Of a stretch of 38,334 nt of DNA, positions 1 through 9,720 are shown in pieces. The notes below the pieces were generated by a model. The model was not told the DNA's origin. It ran no database searches and saw nothing but the letters and a program-made list of their open reading frames with translations. A program made the position numbers and the translations under genes. Source of the stretch: an uncultured Pelagibacteraceae bacterium (GTDB lineage Bacteria > Pseudomonadota > Alphaproteobacteria > Pelagibacterales > Pelagibacteraceae); the NCBI GenBank assembly GCA_902529645.1, contig CABZXO010000011.1:1-38334 (forward strand). The letters are read 5' to 3'. Position 1 is the first letter of the stretch. Each line of letters opens with the position of its first letter.

Positions 1-10
1 AAAATTATTT

Positions 11-697
11 ATGTGGCAAGCTCAAGTATTTACCCTTTATCCAGAAGTTTTTCCTGGTCCTTTATCTAGAGGACTTTATGGAAAAGCTTTATCTAGTGAT
101 TTGTGGAAACTTAAAGTTGTAAATATAAGAGATTCAGCTGATGACAAACATAAAACTGTAGATGATACACCATATGGAGGTGGCTCAGGAATGTTGTTAA
201 AAGCAGATGTTCTTGCAAAGTCTTTAGATGAAAATAGAAATGAGAATGAAAGAATTTTATATTTGTCACCAAAAGGAAAAAAATTTGATCAAAATTTAGC
301 CAAAGAACTAGCTAATGAAAAATCTCTGTCTATAATTTGTGGTCACTTCGAGGGTGTAGATGAGAGAATACTTTCAACAAGAAACATTGAAGAAGTTAGT
401 ATTGGAGATTATGTTTTATCTGGCGGGGAGTCAGCAGCATATGTATTGATAGATAGTATTTTAAGATTACTGCCAGGTGTTTTGGGAAATGAAAATTCTA
501 AATTAGATGAAACCTTTGAAAATGGCCTTCTAGAGTATCCTCAATATACAAAACCTCAGATTTGGGAGGAAAAAGCTGTGCCAGATGTACTATTATCAGG
601 GGATCATAATAAAATTAAACACTGGCGTTTATCTCAATCAGAGGCTATAACACGCGACCGAAGACCAGATTTATGGGAAAAATATAAGAAGAATTAA
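11..697 (+). CDS. trmD: tRNA (guanine-N1)-methyltransferase TrmD
   Basis: This cytosolic enzyme methylates guanine 37 (N1), next to the anticodon of certain tRNAs, using S-adenosylmethionine, which helps keep the reading frame. The 228-residue product begins Met-Trp as the family does. It carries the SPOUT trefoil-knot signatures GGGSGM (near residue 58), [15 protein letters not shown] and [11 protein letters not shown]. By comparison with the E. coli protein, the catalytic Arg and Asp appear to be R152 (DSILR) and D166 (KLDETF). The common YTRP motif reads YTKP here, a conservative change. The frame is open to the window edge upstream, but the Met-Trp start fits the family. The gene is followed closely by rplS, the usual trmD-rplS pairing. 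Family assignment is firm. Confidence 0.97.
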   Translation: MWQAQVFTLYPEVFPGPLSRGLYGKALSSDLWKLKVVNIRDSADDKHKTVDDTPYGGGSGMLLKADVLAKSLDENRNENERILYLSPKGKKFDQNLAKELANEKSLSIICGHFEGVDERILSTRNIEEVSIGDYVLSGGESAAYVLIDSILRLLPGVLGNENSKLDETFENGLLEYPQYTKPQIWEEKAVPDVLLSGDHNKIKHWRLSQSEAITRDRRPDLWEKYKKN

Positions 698-713
698 CTT
701 GATAAATATTAAC

Positions 714-1289
714 ATGAAAACAATTGAAGAAATAAATCAGCATAACGTAAAAAAAATACTTTCAGATAAAAAAATTCCTGAATTTTATCCTGGTGATGTC
801 GTTAAAGTTGGTGTGAGAATTACAGAGGGTAAAAAGGAAAGAATTCAATATTTTGAGGGAGTATGTATCGCTAAGAAAAGTAGAGATCTAAACTCGTCTT
901 TTACAGTCAGAAAAATTTCTTTTGGTGAAGGTGTTGAGAGAACTTTTCCTTTATTTGGAACTTTAATTGACTCTATTAAGGTTATTAGATCAGGTAAAGT
1001 AAGAAGAGCAAAACTTTATTATTTAAGAGACAGAACTGGTAAATCAGCAAGGATTGCAGAAAAAATTAGAAAAAAAATTGGAATTGATATCGATGTAAAA
1101 CCAGAGACAGTTACAGAAGAAAATGTAGCTCCTGCAGTAGAAGCACCAAAAGAAGAAGTTCCTAAAGCAGAAGCAGCACCAGTAGCAGAGACTCCTAAAG
1201 CAGAAGCAGCACTTAAAGAAAAGGCGGCTCCAGCAGCAGAGGCTCCTAAAGAAGAACAAAAATCAGAAAGCTCTACAGAAAAAAAATAA
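714..1289 (+). CDS. rplS: 50S ribosomal protein L19 with long C-terminal tail
   Basis: L19 sits at the interface of the 50S and 30S subunits. The first 115 or so residues form a normal L19 core, with motifs such as [18 protein letters not shown] and [12 protein letters not shown] prefer the ATG at 714, which gives [12 protein letters not shown] at 699 would add five residues, MININ, and is less convincing. The family is usually 115 to 125 residues; here about 70 extra residues follow, made of repeated Ala, Glu, Pro and Lys (units like PKAEAA), probably disordered and charged. The tail is partly encoded by direct repeats. It sits directly after trmD and before leuC. The core is certain; the role of the tail is unknown. 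Confidence 0.95.
   Translation: MKTIEEINQHNVKKILSDKKIPEFYPGDVVKVGVRITEGKKERIQYFEGVCIAKKSRDLNSSFTVRKISFGEGVERTFPLFGTLIDSIKVIRSGKVRRAKLYYLRDRTGKSARIAEKIRKKIGIDIDVKPETVTEENVAPAVEAPKEEVPKAEAAPVAETPKAEAALKEKAAPAAEAPKEEQKSESSTEKK
1161..1212 (+). repeat. Two direct 19-base repeats in the rplS tail
   Basis: The 19 bases at 1161-1179 recur exactly at 1194-1212, a 33-base period (11 codons), and each encodes Pro-Lys-Ala-Glu-Ala-Ala. A degenerate third copy starts near 1244. The pattern suggests the L19 tail grew by in-frame duplication; copy number could vary between strains. Confidence 0.75.
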
Positions 1290-1300
1290 TTTTTTTTTCA

Positions 1301-2704
1301 ATGTCTACAACATTATACGATAAAATTTGGAACGATCATCTAGTTGACCAACAAGATGATGGCACATCTTTACTTTTTGTAGATAGACATTTAATTCATG
1401 AGGTGACAAGCCCCCAAGCTTTTGAAGGATTAAGAAATTCTAACAGAAAAGTTAGACATCCAAATTTAACTTTAGCAGTTGCAGATCATAATGTTCCAAC
1501 AACTGACAGATCAAAAGGTATTTCAGATGAAGAGTCAAAAATTCAAGTAGATACTTTAGAGGCAAATTGTAAAGAATTCGGTGTTCAGTTATTTGGTATG
1601 GATGATAAGAGGCAAGGTATCGTTCATATTATAGGACCTGAACAAGGTTTTACTCAACCAGGTACAGTTATTGTTTGTGGAGATAGTCATACCGCAACGC
1701 ATGGAGCATTTGGTGCTTTAGCATTTGGAATAGGAACTTCAGAAGTTGAACATGTTTTAGCAACCCAAACACTAGTTCAGAAGAAAGCTAAAAATTTTAG
1801 AATTAATGTTAACGGTGAACTTCCTTTAGGAGTTACTTCTAAAGATGTAATACTTCAAATAATTGGAAAAATAGGTACAGCAGGTGGAACAGGATCTGTT
1901 GTGGAATATGCTGGAGATTTAATAAGATCTTTAAGTGTTGAGCAAAGAATGACTATTTGCAATATGACAATTGAAGGTGGTGCAAGAGCAGGATTAATTG
2001 CACCAGATGAAAAAATTTTTGAATATTTAAAAGGAAAACCAATGTCACCAAAAAGTGAAAATTGGGATAAAGCTTTGAACTATTGGGAAACTTTAAAAAC
2101 AGACTCTGGTGCTAGTTTTGATAAAGAAATTAGCCTTAATGCAAATGAAATTTTACCTATGATTACATGGGGTACGTCACCACAAGATGTAATAACTATT
2201 GATGGTAAAGTTCCAAATCCAAATAACGAGACTGATGAAGATAAAAAAAATTCAATTGAAAGAGCTTTAAAGTATATGGGTTTAAAACCTGACATGGCAG
2301 CCACAGATATAAAAATAGATAAAGTATTTATTGGTAGTTGTACTAATGGCAGAATAGAAGATTTGAGAGAAGCAGCAAAAATCGTAAAAGATAAAAAAGT
2401 ATCATCGCATGTTAATGCTATAGTAGTTCCAGGCTCAGGCTTAGTTAAAGAACAAGCAGAGCAAGAAGGACTAGATAAAATTTTTGTTAACTCAGGGTTT
2501 GAATGGAGAGAACCAGGTTGCTCTATGTGTTTAGCGATGAATGCTGATAAATTAAAACCAGAAGAAAGATGCGCCTCTACATCAAATAGAAATTTTGAGG
2601 GAAGACAAGGTAGAGGTGGTAGAACTCATCTAGTTAGTCCAGGAATGGCTGCAGCAGCTGCAATTTCAGGTAATTTAGATGATGTCAGAAAGTATCAAAA
2701 TTAA
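1301..2704 (+). CDS. leuC: 3-isopropylmalate dehydratase large subunit
   Basis: LeuC is the 4Fe-4S subunit of isopropylmalate isomerase, which converts 2-isopropylmalate to 3-isopropylmalate in leucine biosynthesis in the cytosol. The 467-residue protein has the normal family length. It shows the aconitase-type cluster cysteines: C347 in GSCTNGR, and C407 and C410 in PGCSMC. Other family motifs are [13 protein letters not shown] and [13 protein letters not shown]. The stop codon is followed immediately by the leuD start, so the two subunits are almost certainly translated together. It begins 11 bases after rplS. The identification is secure. Confidence 0.98.
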   Translation: MSTTLYDKIWNDHLVDQQDDGTSLLFVDRHLIHEVTSPQAFEGLRNSNRKVRHPNLTLAVADHNVPTTDRSKGISDEESKIQVDTLEANCKEFGVQLFGMDDKRQGIVHIIGPEQGFTQPGTVIVCGDSHTATHGAFGALAFGIGTSEVEHVLATQTLVQKKAKNFRINVNGELPLGVTSKDVILQIIGKIGTAGGTGSVVEYAGDLIRSLSVEQRMTICNMTIEGGARAGLIAPDEKIFEYLKGKPMSPKSENWDKALNYWETLKTDSGASFDKEISLNANEILPMITWGTSPQDVITIDGKVPNPNNETDEDKKNSIERALKYMGLKPDMAATDIKIDKVFIGSCTNGRIEDLREAAKIVKDKKVSSHVNAIVVPGSGLVKEQAEQEGLDKIFVNSGFEWREPGCSMCLAMNADKLKPEERCASTSNRNFEGRQGRGGRTHLVSPGMAAAAAISGNLDDVRKYQN

Positions 2705-3310
2705 ATGCAAAAATTTAATAAATTAAAAAGTATCCCAGCTTATTTACCAATTGTAAATATTGATACAGATATGATAATTCCAAAGCAGTTTTTAAAAACT
2801 ATCAAAAGAACTGGTCTAGGAAAAAATTTATTTTTTGAAATGAGATATGATGATCAAGGCAAAGAAATAAATGATTTTGTGTTAAACAAAGATCCATTTA
2901 ATCAATCTAAAATTTTAATTGCTGGAAAAAACTTTGGATGTGGTTCATCAAGAGAACATGCTCCTTGGGCTTTATTAGATTTTGGAATTACTTGTGTGAT
3001 AAGTTCAAGTTATGCAGATATTTTTTTTAGTAATTGTTTTAAAAATGGAATTTTGCCTATAATCCTTGAAGAAGAAAAAATAAAAGAGCTATCTGAATAC
3101 GCAAACAGACAAGAAGAAATTTCTATTGATTTGCAAGAGGAAAAAATAGTTTATGGAAATAATGAGATAAAATTTGAAGTTGATCCATTTAAGAAAAAAT
3201 GTTTGTTAGAAGGGCTTGATGACATCGCTTTATCACTAAAAAAATCAGAAAAAATAGAAAAGTTTGAAACAAATTTAAAAAACGAAAAGCCTTGGGTATT
3301 TAATGATTAA
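2705..3310 (+). CDS. leuD: 3-isopropylmalate dehydratase small subunit
   Basis: LeuD is the small (swivel-domain) subunit that pairs with LeuC to form isopropylmalate isomerase. The 201-residue length is typical. Recognisable motifs are [14 protein letters not shown] near the N terminus and [17 protein letters not shown] in the middle, the substrate-binding loop shared with aconitases. The start follows the leuC stop with no gap, and the 3' end overlaps leuB by eight bases. Together leuC, leuD and leuB provide two consecutive steps of leucine synthesis. leuA is not in the window. Confidence 0.98.
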   Translation: MQKFNKLKSIPAYLPIVNIDTDMIIPKQFLKTIKRTGLGKNLFFEMRYDDQGKEINDFVLNKDPFNQSKILIAGKNFGCGSSREHAPWALLDFGITCVISSSYADIFFSNCFKNGILPIILEEEKIKELSEYANRQEEISIDLQEEKIVYGNNEIKFEVDPFKKKCLLEGLDDIALSLKKSEKIEKFETNLKNEKPWVFND

Positions 3311-4409
3311 AGTAAAAAAAAGAAAAATACTTTTACTTCCTGGTGATGGTATTGGTCCGGAGGTAATAACTGAGGTAAAAAAAATCATTAACTGGTTTAA
3401 TGATAAAAAATCTTTAGATTTTGAAATTGATCAGGAGCTAGTTGGTGGTTGTTCTTATGATAAACATGGCACCCCAATCACTGATGAGGTTTTTTATAAA
3501 GCACTAGAAAGTGAAGTAATTATGCTTGGAGCAGTTGGTGGTCCTACATGGGATAACCTAGAATTTTCCAAAAAACCAGAAAGAGCATTATTAAAACTTA
3601 GGAAAGAATTAAAGCTTTTTGCAAACTTAAGGCCTGCAATTTGTTTTAAACAATTAGTCGATGCTTCAACCCTTAAGCCAGAGGTAGTTTCAGGACTAGA
3701 TATAATGATAGTAAGAGAGTTAACGGGCGGAATATATTTTGGTGAACCTAGAGGAATAAAGCCAATTGAAAATGGCGAAAGAAAAGGAATCAATACTCAT
3801 ACATATACAACTAGTGAAATTACAAGAGTAGCTAGAGTTGCTTTTGATTTAGCAAGAAAAAGATCAAACAAAGTTACATCATGTGAAAAGTCAAATGTAA
3901 TGGAAGCCGGACAATTGTGGAAAGAAGAAGTTAAAGAACTTCATGAAAAAGAATACAAAGATGTAGAGTTAAGCCATATGTTAGCAGATAACTGCGCAAT
4001 GCAACTTTTAAGAAACCCAAAGCAATTTGATGTAATTGTAACCGATAATTTATTTGGGGATATGCTGTCTGATCAAGCTTCGATGTTAACTGGATCTTTA
4101 GGTCTTTTGCCGTCAGCGTCTTTGGGTGCAAAAAATAAAGATAATGAGATGAGAGCAATGTATGAGCCAATACATGGATCGGCTCCTGACATAGCTGGAC
4201 AAGGTATTGCAAATCCAATAGCTTCTATTTTAAGTTTTGCTATGGCTTTAAGGTACTCTTTAGATCTTGATAAAGAAGCAGATATTTTAGAAAAGGCAGT
4301 TCAAGATGTTCTAAATGATGGATTAAGAACAAAAGACATAATGTCAGAAGGCATGAAAGAAACGTCTACTTCAGCAATGGGTGATGCGATAATTTCAAAA
4401 TTGCAATAA
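3303..4409 (+). CDS. leuB: 3-isopropylmalate dehydrogenase
   Basis: LeuB oxidises and decarboxylates 3-isopropylmalate with NAD to give 2-ketoisocaproate, the leucine precursor. The 368-residue protein has the N-terminal [11 protein letters not shown] motif, the substrate-binding region [14 protein letters not shown], the metal-binding stretch around [13 protein letters not shown], and the NAD-binding loop [15 protein letters not shown]. These residues separate it from isocitrate dehydrogenase. Its ATG lies inside the last codons of leuD (TAATGATTAA), which suggests translational coupling. In many alphaproteobacteria asd follows leuB closely; here the DMSP genes lie between them. Confidence 0.98.
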   Translation: MIKVKKRKILLLPGDGIGPEVITEVKKIINWFNDKKSLDFEIDQELVGGCSYDKHGTPITDEVFYKALESEVIMLGAVGGPTWDNLEFSKKPERALLKLRKELKLFANLRPAICFKQLVDASTLKPEVVSGLDIMIVRELTGGIYFGEPRGIKPIENGERKGINTHTYTTSEITRVARVAFDLARKRSNKVTSCEKSNVMEAGQLWKEEVKELHEKEYKDVELSHMLADNCAMQLLRNPKQFDVIVTDNLFGDMLSDQASMLTGSLGLLPSASLGAKNKDNEMRAMYEPIHGSAPDIAGQGIANPIASILSFAMALRYSLDLDKEADILEKAVQDVLNDGLRTKDIMSEGMKETSTSAMGDAIISKLQ

Positions 4410-4435
4410 AATTAGAATTATTTTAAGGTTTAAAT

Positions 4436-6199
4436 ATGCCAAGTTATACAGCTCCAGTAAAAGACATGATGTTTCTCTTTGAAAAATTAAGAGACAATAA
4501 AAATTATAATGAACTTGAAAAATATAATGAAGTTAGTTCAGATCTAGTGAAAGATATTTTAGAGGAAGCAGCCAAGATAAATCAAAATTTAATTTTACCT
4601 CTTGCTAAATCAGGAGATGAAAATCCAGCAGTTTTAGAAAATGGTGTTGTCAGAACACCCCCAGGCTACAAAGAAGCGTATCAAAAGTATATTGAGGATG
4701 GTTGGACTTCATTGTCTTGTGATCCAAAATATGGAGGTCAAGGAATGCCAAAAACAGTAAGTGCATTTTTTGATGAAATGCTATCTTCAGCAAGCTTATC
4801 ATTTAAATTATATAGTGAACTAAGTATTGGTGCTTATAATTGTATCAATCATCATGCTTCTGATGAAATTAAAAATAAATATTTACCAAAGATTGTAGAA
4901 GGTAAGTGGAGTGGTACAATGTGTTTAACAGAACCAGTCTGTGGTACCGACCTTGGCTTATTAAAAACTAAAGCAATTAAACAATCAGATAATACTTATA
5001 AAATCAGTGGTCAAAAAATATTCATAACTTCAGGAGACCATGATTTAACCGAAAATATTATTCACTTAGTTTTGGCAAGGTCACTAGACTCTCCATCTGG
5101 TACTAAGGGAATTAGTTTATTTTTAGTTCCAAAATATATTGTGAACCAGGATGGTAGTATTGGTCCAAGAAATGGAATTTCAACTGGATCAATTGAGAGT
5201 AAGATGGGTATTAAAGGTTCAGCAACTTGTGTTTTAAATTTTGATGATGCAACTGGTTACATGATTGGTAACAAAGATAAAGGTCTTAGTGCAATGTTCA
5301 CAATGATGAATTTAGAGCGAATAGTTGTAGGCATTCAAGGTTTAGGTATTTCTGAAATTGCTTATCAAAATTCACTTTCTTACGCAAAAGAAAGAAAGCA
5401 AGGAAAAACAAATAATTCAAAATCTAATAATGGTGCAGATTATATAATTGATCATGCAGACATTAGAAGAACTTTACTTAATATGAAATCAATAATTGAG
5501 GGTGAAAGAGCATTATGTTTTTGGCTTTCTCAACAAACAGAAGTAAGTCTTTATCATCCAGACGAAAAAATTAAACAAGCTGCTTTAGATTACGTTTCAT
5601 TAATGACGCCTGTGGTTAAATCACTTTTTACAGATTTAGCTATGGAAATTACTAGCGATGCAATGCAGATACATGGAGGATACGGATATACTAAAGACCA
5701 AGGTATTGAGCAATTATATCGAGATAATCGTATTACCCCAATTTATGAAGGAACAAATTCCGTACAGGCTGCAGATTTAGTATTTAGAAAATTATCTAAC
5801 AAAAAAGGCGATGTTATAAATAAGTTTTTAGAAATGATTAAATCTGAATGTGAGAGCAAAAATGAAAAAGTAAAAACATTTTCTAAAGAATTAAACCATT
5901 ATTTAGATATTTTATCCAAATTCACAGATTGGATAAATGATAAAAATAAAATTGAAAAGGATGATGTGAGTGCTGCAGCAAATGATTATTTAAAAAGCTT
6001 AGGTTATGTTTCAATTGCTTATGCTTGGATTAAAATTTTAGAGGTTAGTTTTAATGATTTTAATACAAATAAAGAATTTTATAGTGATAAAATAAATACA
6101 GCTAAATTTTATTTTGATAAGGTATTACCTCGGGCTGAGTATCATTACAAATCAGCAATCTCAGGAAGTTCTAATATAATGAATTTTAAGTTTAATTAA
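4436..6199 (+). CDS. dmdC: 3-methylmercaptopropionyl-CoA dehydrogenase (DmdC-type acyl-CoA dehydrogenase)
   Basis: DmdC is an FAD acyl-CoA dehydrogenase that oxidises 3-methylmercaptopropionyl-CoA to methylthioacryloyl-CoA in the DMSP demethylation pathway. The 587 residues match the long type of this family, with an extra N-terminal segment and a C-terminal extension. Visible motifs are MCLTEPVCGTDLG (flavin/substrate loop), GIKGSATC, MQIHGGYGYTKDQG, and the catalytic glutamate E438 in PIYEGTNSVQ. A general fatty acyl-CoA dehydrogenase would look similar, so the assignment rests largely on the operon: its stop overlaps the dmdB start by one base (TAATG) and dmdA follows two genes later. A weak ribosome-binding site (TAAGG) lies near 4424. 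Confidence 0.9.
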   Translation: MPSYTAPVKDMMFLFEKLRDNKNYNELEKYNEVSSDLVKDILEEAAKINQNLILPLAKSGDENPAVLENGVVRTPPGYKEAYQKYIEDGWTSLSCDPKYGGQGMPKTVSAFFDEMLSSASLSFKLYSELSIGAYNCINHHASDEIKNKYLPKIVEGKWSGTMCLTEPVCGTDLGLLKTKAIKQSDNTYKISGQKIFITSGDHDLTENIIHLVLARSLDSPSGTKGISLFLVPKYIVNQDGSIGPRNGISTGSIESKMGIKGSATCVLNFDDATGYMIGNKDKGLSAMFTMMNLERIVVGIQGLGISEIAYQNSLSYAKERKQGKTNNSKSNNGADYIIDHADIRRTLLNMKSIIEGERALCFWLSQQTEVSLYHPDEKIKQAALDYVSLMTPVVKSLFTDLAMEITSDAMQIHGGYGYTKDQGIEQLYRDNRITPIYEGTNSVQAADLVFRKLSNKKGDVINKFLEMIKSECESKNEKVKTFSKELNHYLDILSKFTDWINDKNKIEKDDVSAAANDYLKSLGYVSIAYAWIKILEVSFNDFNTNKEFYSDKINTAKFYFDKVLPRAEYHYKSAISGSSNIMNFKFN

Positions 6200-7815
6200 T
6201 GAGCCATTACAATACAAATTTAGATAAAAATAAAGCAAATCACGTACCCCTCACTCCCTTAACTTTTTTAAAAAGAGCAAAAGAAATTTACCCAAATTAT
6301 GAGGCTATAATTTATGAAGAAAGAAATTATACCTGGGCTGAAGTTTATAAAAGAGTTGTAAAATTTGCTAGTGCATTGACAAAAATAGGTATTAAAAAAG
6401 GTGACACGGTTTCATTCTTAGCTTTCAATACACCAGAGATTTTTGAAGCACACTACTCTGTACCTATGACTGGTGCAGTTCTTAATACTATAAATATAAG
6501 ATTAGATGCCAAAACAATTTCCTATATTTTAGAACATAGCGAAGCAAAAGTCTTAGTTGTGGATAGGCAACTTCATGGAGAAGTAAAAAAAGCATTAAAA
6601 AATCTTAATAAAAAAATAACTATTATTGACATAAACGATAAATATGCTGACCAATCAAAATTGGAAAAAATTGGTGATTTAGAATATGAAAGTTTTTTAA
6701 ATACAGGTGATGAAAATTACCAATGGCAAATGCCCAAAGATGAGTGGCAAGCTATATCACTAAGTTATACATCAGGTACTACAGGAAATCCCAAAGGTGT
6801 TGTCTATCATCATAGGGGAGCATATTTAATGTCCACAGGAAGCTCAGTTGCTTGGAATATGCCAAATAGATTAAATTTTTTAACAGTTGTTCCAATGTTC
6901 CATTGCAATGGCTGGTGTTATCCATGGACTGTGCCGATGCTAAACGGAAGAACAATATGTTTAAGAAATATAGATATTAAAAAAATTTTTGAACTTATTG
7001 ATAAATATGAAATCACTCATTTTGGTGGTGCTCCAATAGTATTGAATATGATTACTGGGGCCCCGGAAAGTGATAAGAAAAAATTAAAACAAAAAGTTTA
7101 TGTTTTAACTGCTGGTGCTCCTCCACCAAGTATAATTTTTAAAAAAATGAGAGCTCTCGGATTTGAAGTAATGCATGTATATGGTTTAACGGAAACTTAT
7201 GGGCATGTAACTCAGTGTGCCTGGAATGATGAGTGGAATAATTTTGATGAAGAAAAACAAAACGAGATTAAAGCAAGACAAGGTGTAAAGTATCCTAATA
7301 CGGAACGTGTCGTTGTTTTAGACCCTGAGACAATGAAAGAAGTTCCCAGAGACGGAAAGACAATCGGTGAAATCATGATTAGAGGAAATGTCGTAATGAA
7401 GGGATATTTCAAAGATAAAGAGGCTACCGAAAAAGCCATGAAAGATGGTTGGTTTCACAGTGGTGATTTAGCTGTAATGCATTCTGATGGCTATATAAAA
7501 ATACAAGATAGATCAAAAGATATAATTATTTCTGGAGGAGAAAATATTTCTTCAATTGAAATTGAAAATACTTTATCCAAACACCCATCCGTTTCGATTG
7601 CTGCGGTTGTTGCAAAACCAGACGAAAAATGGGGTGAAGTGCCATGTGCATTTATCGAAGCGGTTAAAGACAAACCAGTTAGCGAAAAAGAACTAATTGA
7701 TTTTTGTAAAGAAACTTTAGCAGGCTTTAAAGTTCCAAAAAAGGTTGTTTTTTGTGAGTTACCAAAAACCTCAACGGGTAAAATACAAAAATTTGAACTC
7801 AGAAAACAAGTTTAG
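6199..7815 (+). CDS. dmdB: 3-methylmercaptopropionate-CoA ligase (DmdB)
   Basis: DmdB activates 3-methylmercaptopropionate, the product of DMSP demethylation, to its CoA thioester using ATP. The 538-residue protein is an adenylate-forming ligase. The P-loop-like motif YTSGTTGNPKG covers about residues 190-200. Next come GLTETYG (A5) and GWFHSGDLA (A7), with the hinge region DRSKDIIISGGENIS (A8), and the catalytic lysine appears to be K528 in STGKIQK. Specificity cannot be read from motifs alone, since medium-chain acyl-CoA ligases share them. The position between dmdC and the hydrolase/dmdA pair makes DmdB the best call. Translation is coupled to dmdC by a one-base overlap. Confidence 0.9.
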   Translation: MSHYNTNLDKNKANHVPLTPLTFLKRAKEIYPNYEAIIYEERNYTWAEVYKRVVKFASALTKIGIKKGDTVSFLAFNTPEIFEAHYSVPMTGAVLNTINIRLDAKTISYILEHSEAKVLVVDRQLHGEVKKALKNLNKKITIIDINDKYADQSKLEKIGDLEYESFLNTGDENYQWQMPKDEWQAISLSYTSGTTGNPKGVVYHHRGAYLMSTGSSVAWNMPNRLNFLTVVPMFHCNGWCYPWTVPMLNGRTICLRNIDIKKIFELIDKYEITHFGGAPIVLNMITGAPESDKKKLKQKVYVLTAGAPPPSIIFKKMRALGFEVMHVYGLTETYGHVTQCAWNDEWNNFDEEKQNEIKARQGVKYPNTERVVVLDPETMKEVPRDGKTIGEIMIRGNVVMKGYFKDKEATEKAMKDGWFHSGDLAVMHSDGYIKIQDRSKDIIISGGENISSIEIENTLSKHPSVSIAAVVAKPDEKWGEVPCAFIEAVKDKPVSEKELIDFCKETLAGFKVPKKVVFCELPKTSTGKIQKFELRKQV

Positions 7816-7822
7816 GTAACTT

Positions 7823-8596
7823 TTGATTTTTCAAATAGAAAATAAAAATATTCATGCATCAGATGCTGGACAGGGAATAGATTTAAATAAAGAAACAATT
7901 GTATTTCTTCATGGAAGTGGTCTTTCACATATAGTTTGGTCATTAACTGAACAATTTTTTTCTAACAAAAATTTTAATGTATTATCTATTGATTTACCCG
8001 GGCATGGTAATTCAGATGGACCCTGCTTAGATAGTATTGAAAAAATTGCTGATTGGTTAGAGCAAGTATTTGTGAAATTAAATTTAAAACAACTATTTAT
8101 TGTTGGGCACTCTCAAGGATGTCTGGAGATACTCGAATATGCATCTAAATATAAAAATAGATTAAAAAAACTAGTTTTCGTTGGTGGTTCAAATAGAATG
8201 CCAGTTCATCCAGATCTAATCGATTTAGCAAAAAATGGAGATAGTGATGCTGTTAAATTGATGATGAAGTGGGGCTATGAAGGTTCAAAAAAATTTATAG
8301 GAGGAAATCCAGTGGAAAAAATAATACAGTCACCAAGAGATATTAGAGAAATATTAGCAGTCGATTTAATTGCATGTAATAATTATACCAACGGCTCTAA
8401 TGCTGCTAGATTAATAGACTGTCCCTCTTTGTTGATATTTGGATCATTAGACAAAATGGTAAATCTAGAGTCAGGTAAAAAGTTTTCTAATTTAATTAAA
8501 AAATCAACAACACATATAATTGAGGGTTGTGGTCATATGATTATGATTGAAAAAGCATTCGAAATGAGAGACAAGGTTTTAGAATTTTTAAAATAA
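7823..8596 (+). CDS. Alpha/beta hydrolase in the DMSP demethylation operon
   Basis: This is a 257-residue alpha/beta-fold hydrolase of unknown substrate. An intact triad can be proposed: nucleophile S97 in GHSQG, acid D210 in GSLDKMV and base H238 in GCGHMIM. H30-G31 in FLHGSG would form the oxyanion hole, and there is no signal peptide. The start is TTG, because no ATG occurs until well into the protein; a possible ribosome-binding site (AGGT) overlaps the dmdB stop, five bases before the TTG. The stop overlaps the dmdA ATG by one base, so it is cotranslated with DMSP genes. A thioesterase, esterase or C-S hydrolase role on a pathway intermediate is possible but is inference only. Confidence 0.85.
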   Translation: MIFQIENKNIHASDAGQGIDLNKETIVFLHGSGLSHIVWSLTEQFFSNKNFNVLSIDLPGHGNSDGPCLDSIEKIADWLEQVFVKLNLKQLFIVGHSQGCLEILEYASKYKNRLKKLVFVGGSNRMPVHPDLIDLAKNGDSDAVKLMMKWGYEGSKKFIGGNPVEKIIQSPRDIREILAVDLIACNNYTNGSNAARLIDCPSLLIFGSLDKMVNLESGKKFSNLIKKSTTHIIEGCGHMIMIEKAFEMRDKVLEFLK

Positions 8597-9705
8597 TGAA
8601 AAGTTTTTCAATTGCAAAATCAAGAAGGCTGAGAGGCACTCCTTATACCTCTAGAATAGAAAAACAAGGGGTTACGGCTTATACAATATACAATCATATG
8701 TTGCTTCCAGCTGCCTTTGGTTCAATTGAGGACTCATACCATCACTTAAAACAGTATGTTCAAATTTGGGATGTAGCTGCTGAAAGACAGGTAGAAATTT
8801 CTGGTAAAGACTCAGCGAAATTAGTTCAGTTGATGACTTGTAGAGATTTATCTAAATCGAAAGATGGAAGATGTTATTATTGTCCAATAATTGATGATAA
8901 CGCAGGTCTGATAAATGATCCAGTTGTACTTAGATTAAATGAAAATAAATGGTGGTTATCTCTTGCTGACTCAGACGTAATATTATTTGCAAAAGGATTA
9001 GCTATTGGAAATAAATTTGACGTAAAGATTTTTGAACCTGATGTTGATATAATGGCTATACAGGGTCCAAAGTCATTTGAATTAATGGAAAAAGTTTTTG
9101 GAGATAAGATAGTTAATTTAAAATTCTTTGGTTTTGATTATTTTGAATTTGGTGGTGATAAACATTTAATTGCAAGATCTGGTTGGTCTAAACAGGGTGG
9201 TTATGAAATTTATGTAGAACATAATGTTTCTGGATTAAAATTATATGATCATCTTTTTGAAATTGGAAAAGAATTTAATATCAAACCAGGTTGTCCGAAT
9301 TTAATAGAACGTATTGAAAGTGGATTATTATCGTATGGAAATGATATTGATAATGGAGATAATCCATATGAATGTGGATTTGATAAATATATTAACATAG
9401 ACAGCGAAGTTAATTTTTTAGGTAAAGAGAAATTAAAAAAAATTGAATCTGAAGGAATTAAAAAAAAATTAATGGGAGTAATGCTTGATATAGATAAAAT
9501 AAGTATTACAGGATCATTAGAATTAAGTGATCAAAACAATAATATAATTGGAGAATTGAGATCAGCTTGCTACTCACCACATTTTAAAAAAGTTATTGGT
9601 ATTGCTATGATGAAAAAACCACACTGGAACGTCGATCAGGATATAAAAGCCAATATAAATGGTGAAATTTGTGAGGGTAAAGTTTGCGATTTACCTTTTA
9701 TTTAG
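8596..9705 (+). CDS. dmdA: Dimethylsulfoniopropionate demethylase
   Basis: DmdA moves a methyl group from dimethylsulfoniopropionate to tetrahydrofolate, yielding 3-methylmercaptopropionate and 5-methyl-THF, in the cytosol. The 369-residue protein belongs to the GcvT/aminomethyltransferase fold. From memory it is closely similar along its whole length to the characterised Pelagibacter ubique enzyme, sharing stretches such as [50 protein letters not shown] (W197 inside) and a C terminus ending CDLPFI. That separates it from the glycine cleavage T protein. It is the last gene of a four-gene unit with dmdC, dmdB and the hydrolase, overlapping the hydrolase stop. The match to the SAR11 type is strong. 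Confidence 0.95.
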   Translation: MKSFSIAKSRRLRGTPYTSRIEKQGVTAYTIYNHMLLPAAFGSIEDSYHHLKQYVQIWDVAAERQVEISGKDSAKLVQLMTCRDLSKSKDGRCYYCPIIDDNAGLINDPVVLRLNENKWWLSLADSDVILFAKGLAIGNKFDVKIFEPDVDIMAIQGPKSFELMEKVFGDKIVNLKFFGFDYFEFGGDKHLIARSGWSKQGGYEIYVEHNVSGLKLYDHLFEIGKEFNIKPGCPNLIERIESGLLSYGNDIDNGDNPYECGFDKYINIDSEVNFLGKEKLKKIESEGIKKKLMGVMLDIDKISITGSLELSDQNNNIIGELRSACYSPHFKKVIGIAMMKKPHWNVDQDIKANINGEICEGKVCDLPFI

Positions 9706-9720
9706 TATAAAACTCTAAAT

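Noticed and set aside
699..713. TTG start for rplS at 699
   Set aside because: It would add MININ to the protein; the ATG at 714 gives the more usual L19 N terminus.
4436..6199. Fatty acid beta-oxidation acyl-CoA dehydrogenase
   Set aside because: Motifs would allow it, but tight coupling to dmdB and dmdA favours the DmdC role.
8596..9705. Glycine cleavage T protein (gcvT)
   Set aside because: It has the same fold, but the sequence follows the SAR11 DMSP demethylase along its length and no gcvH or gcvP is nearby.
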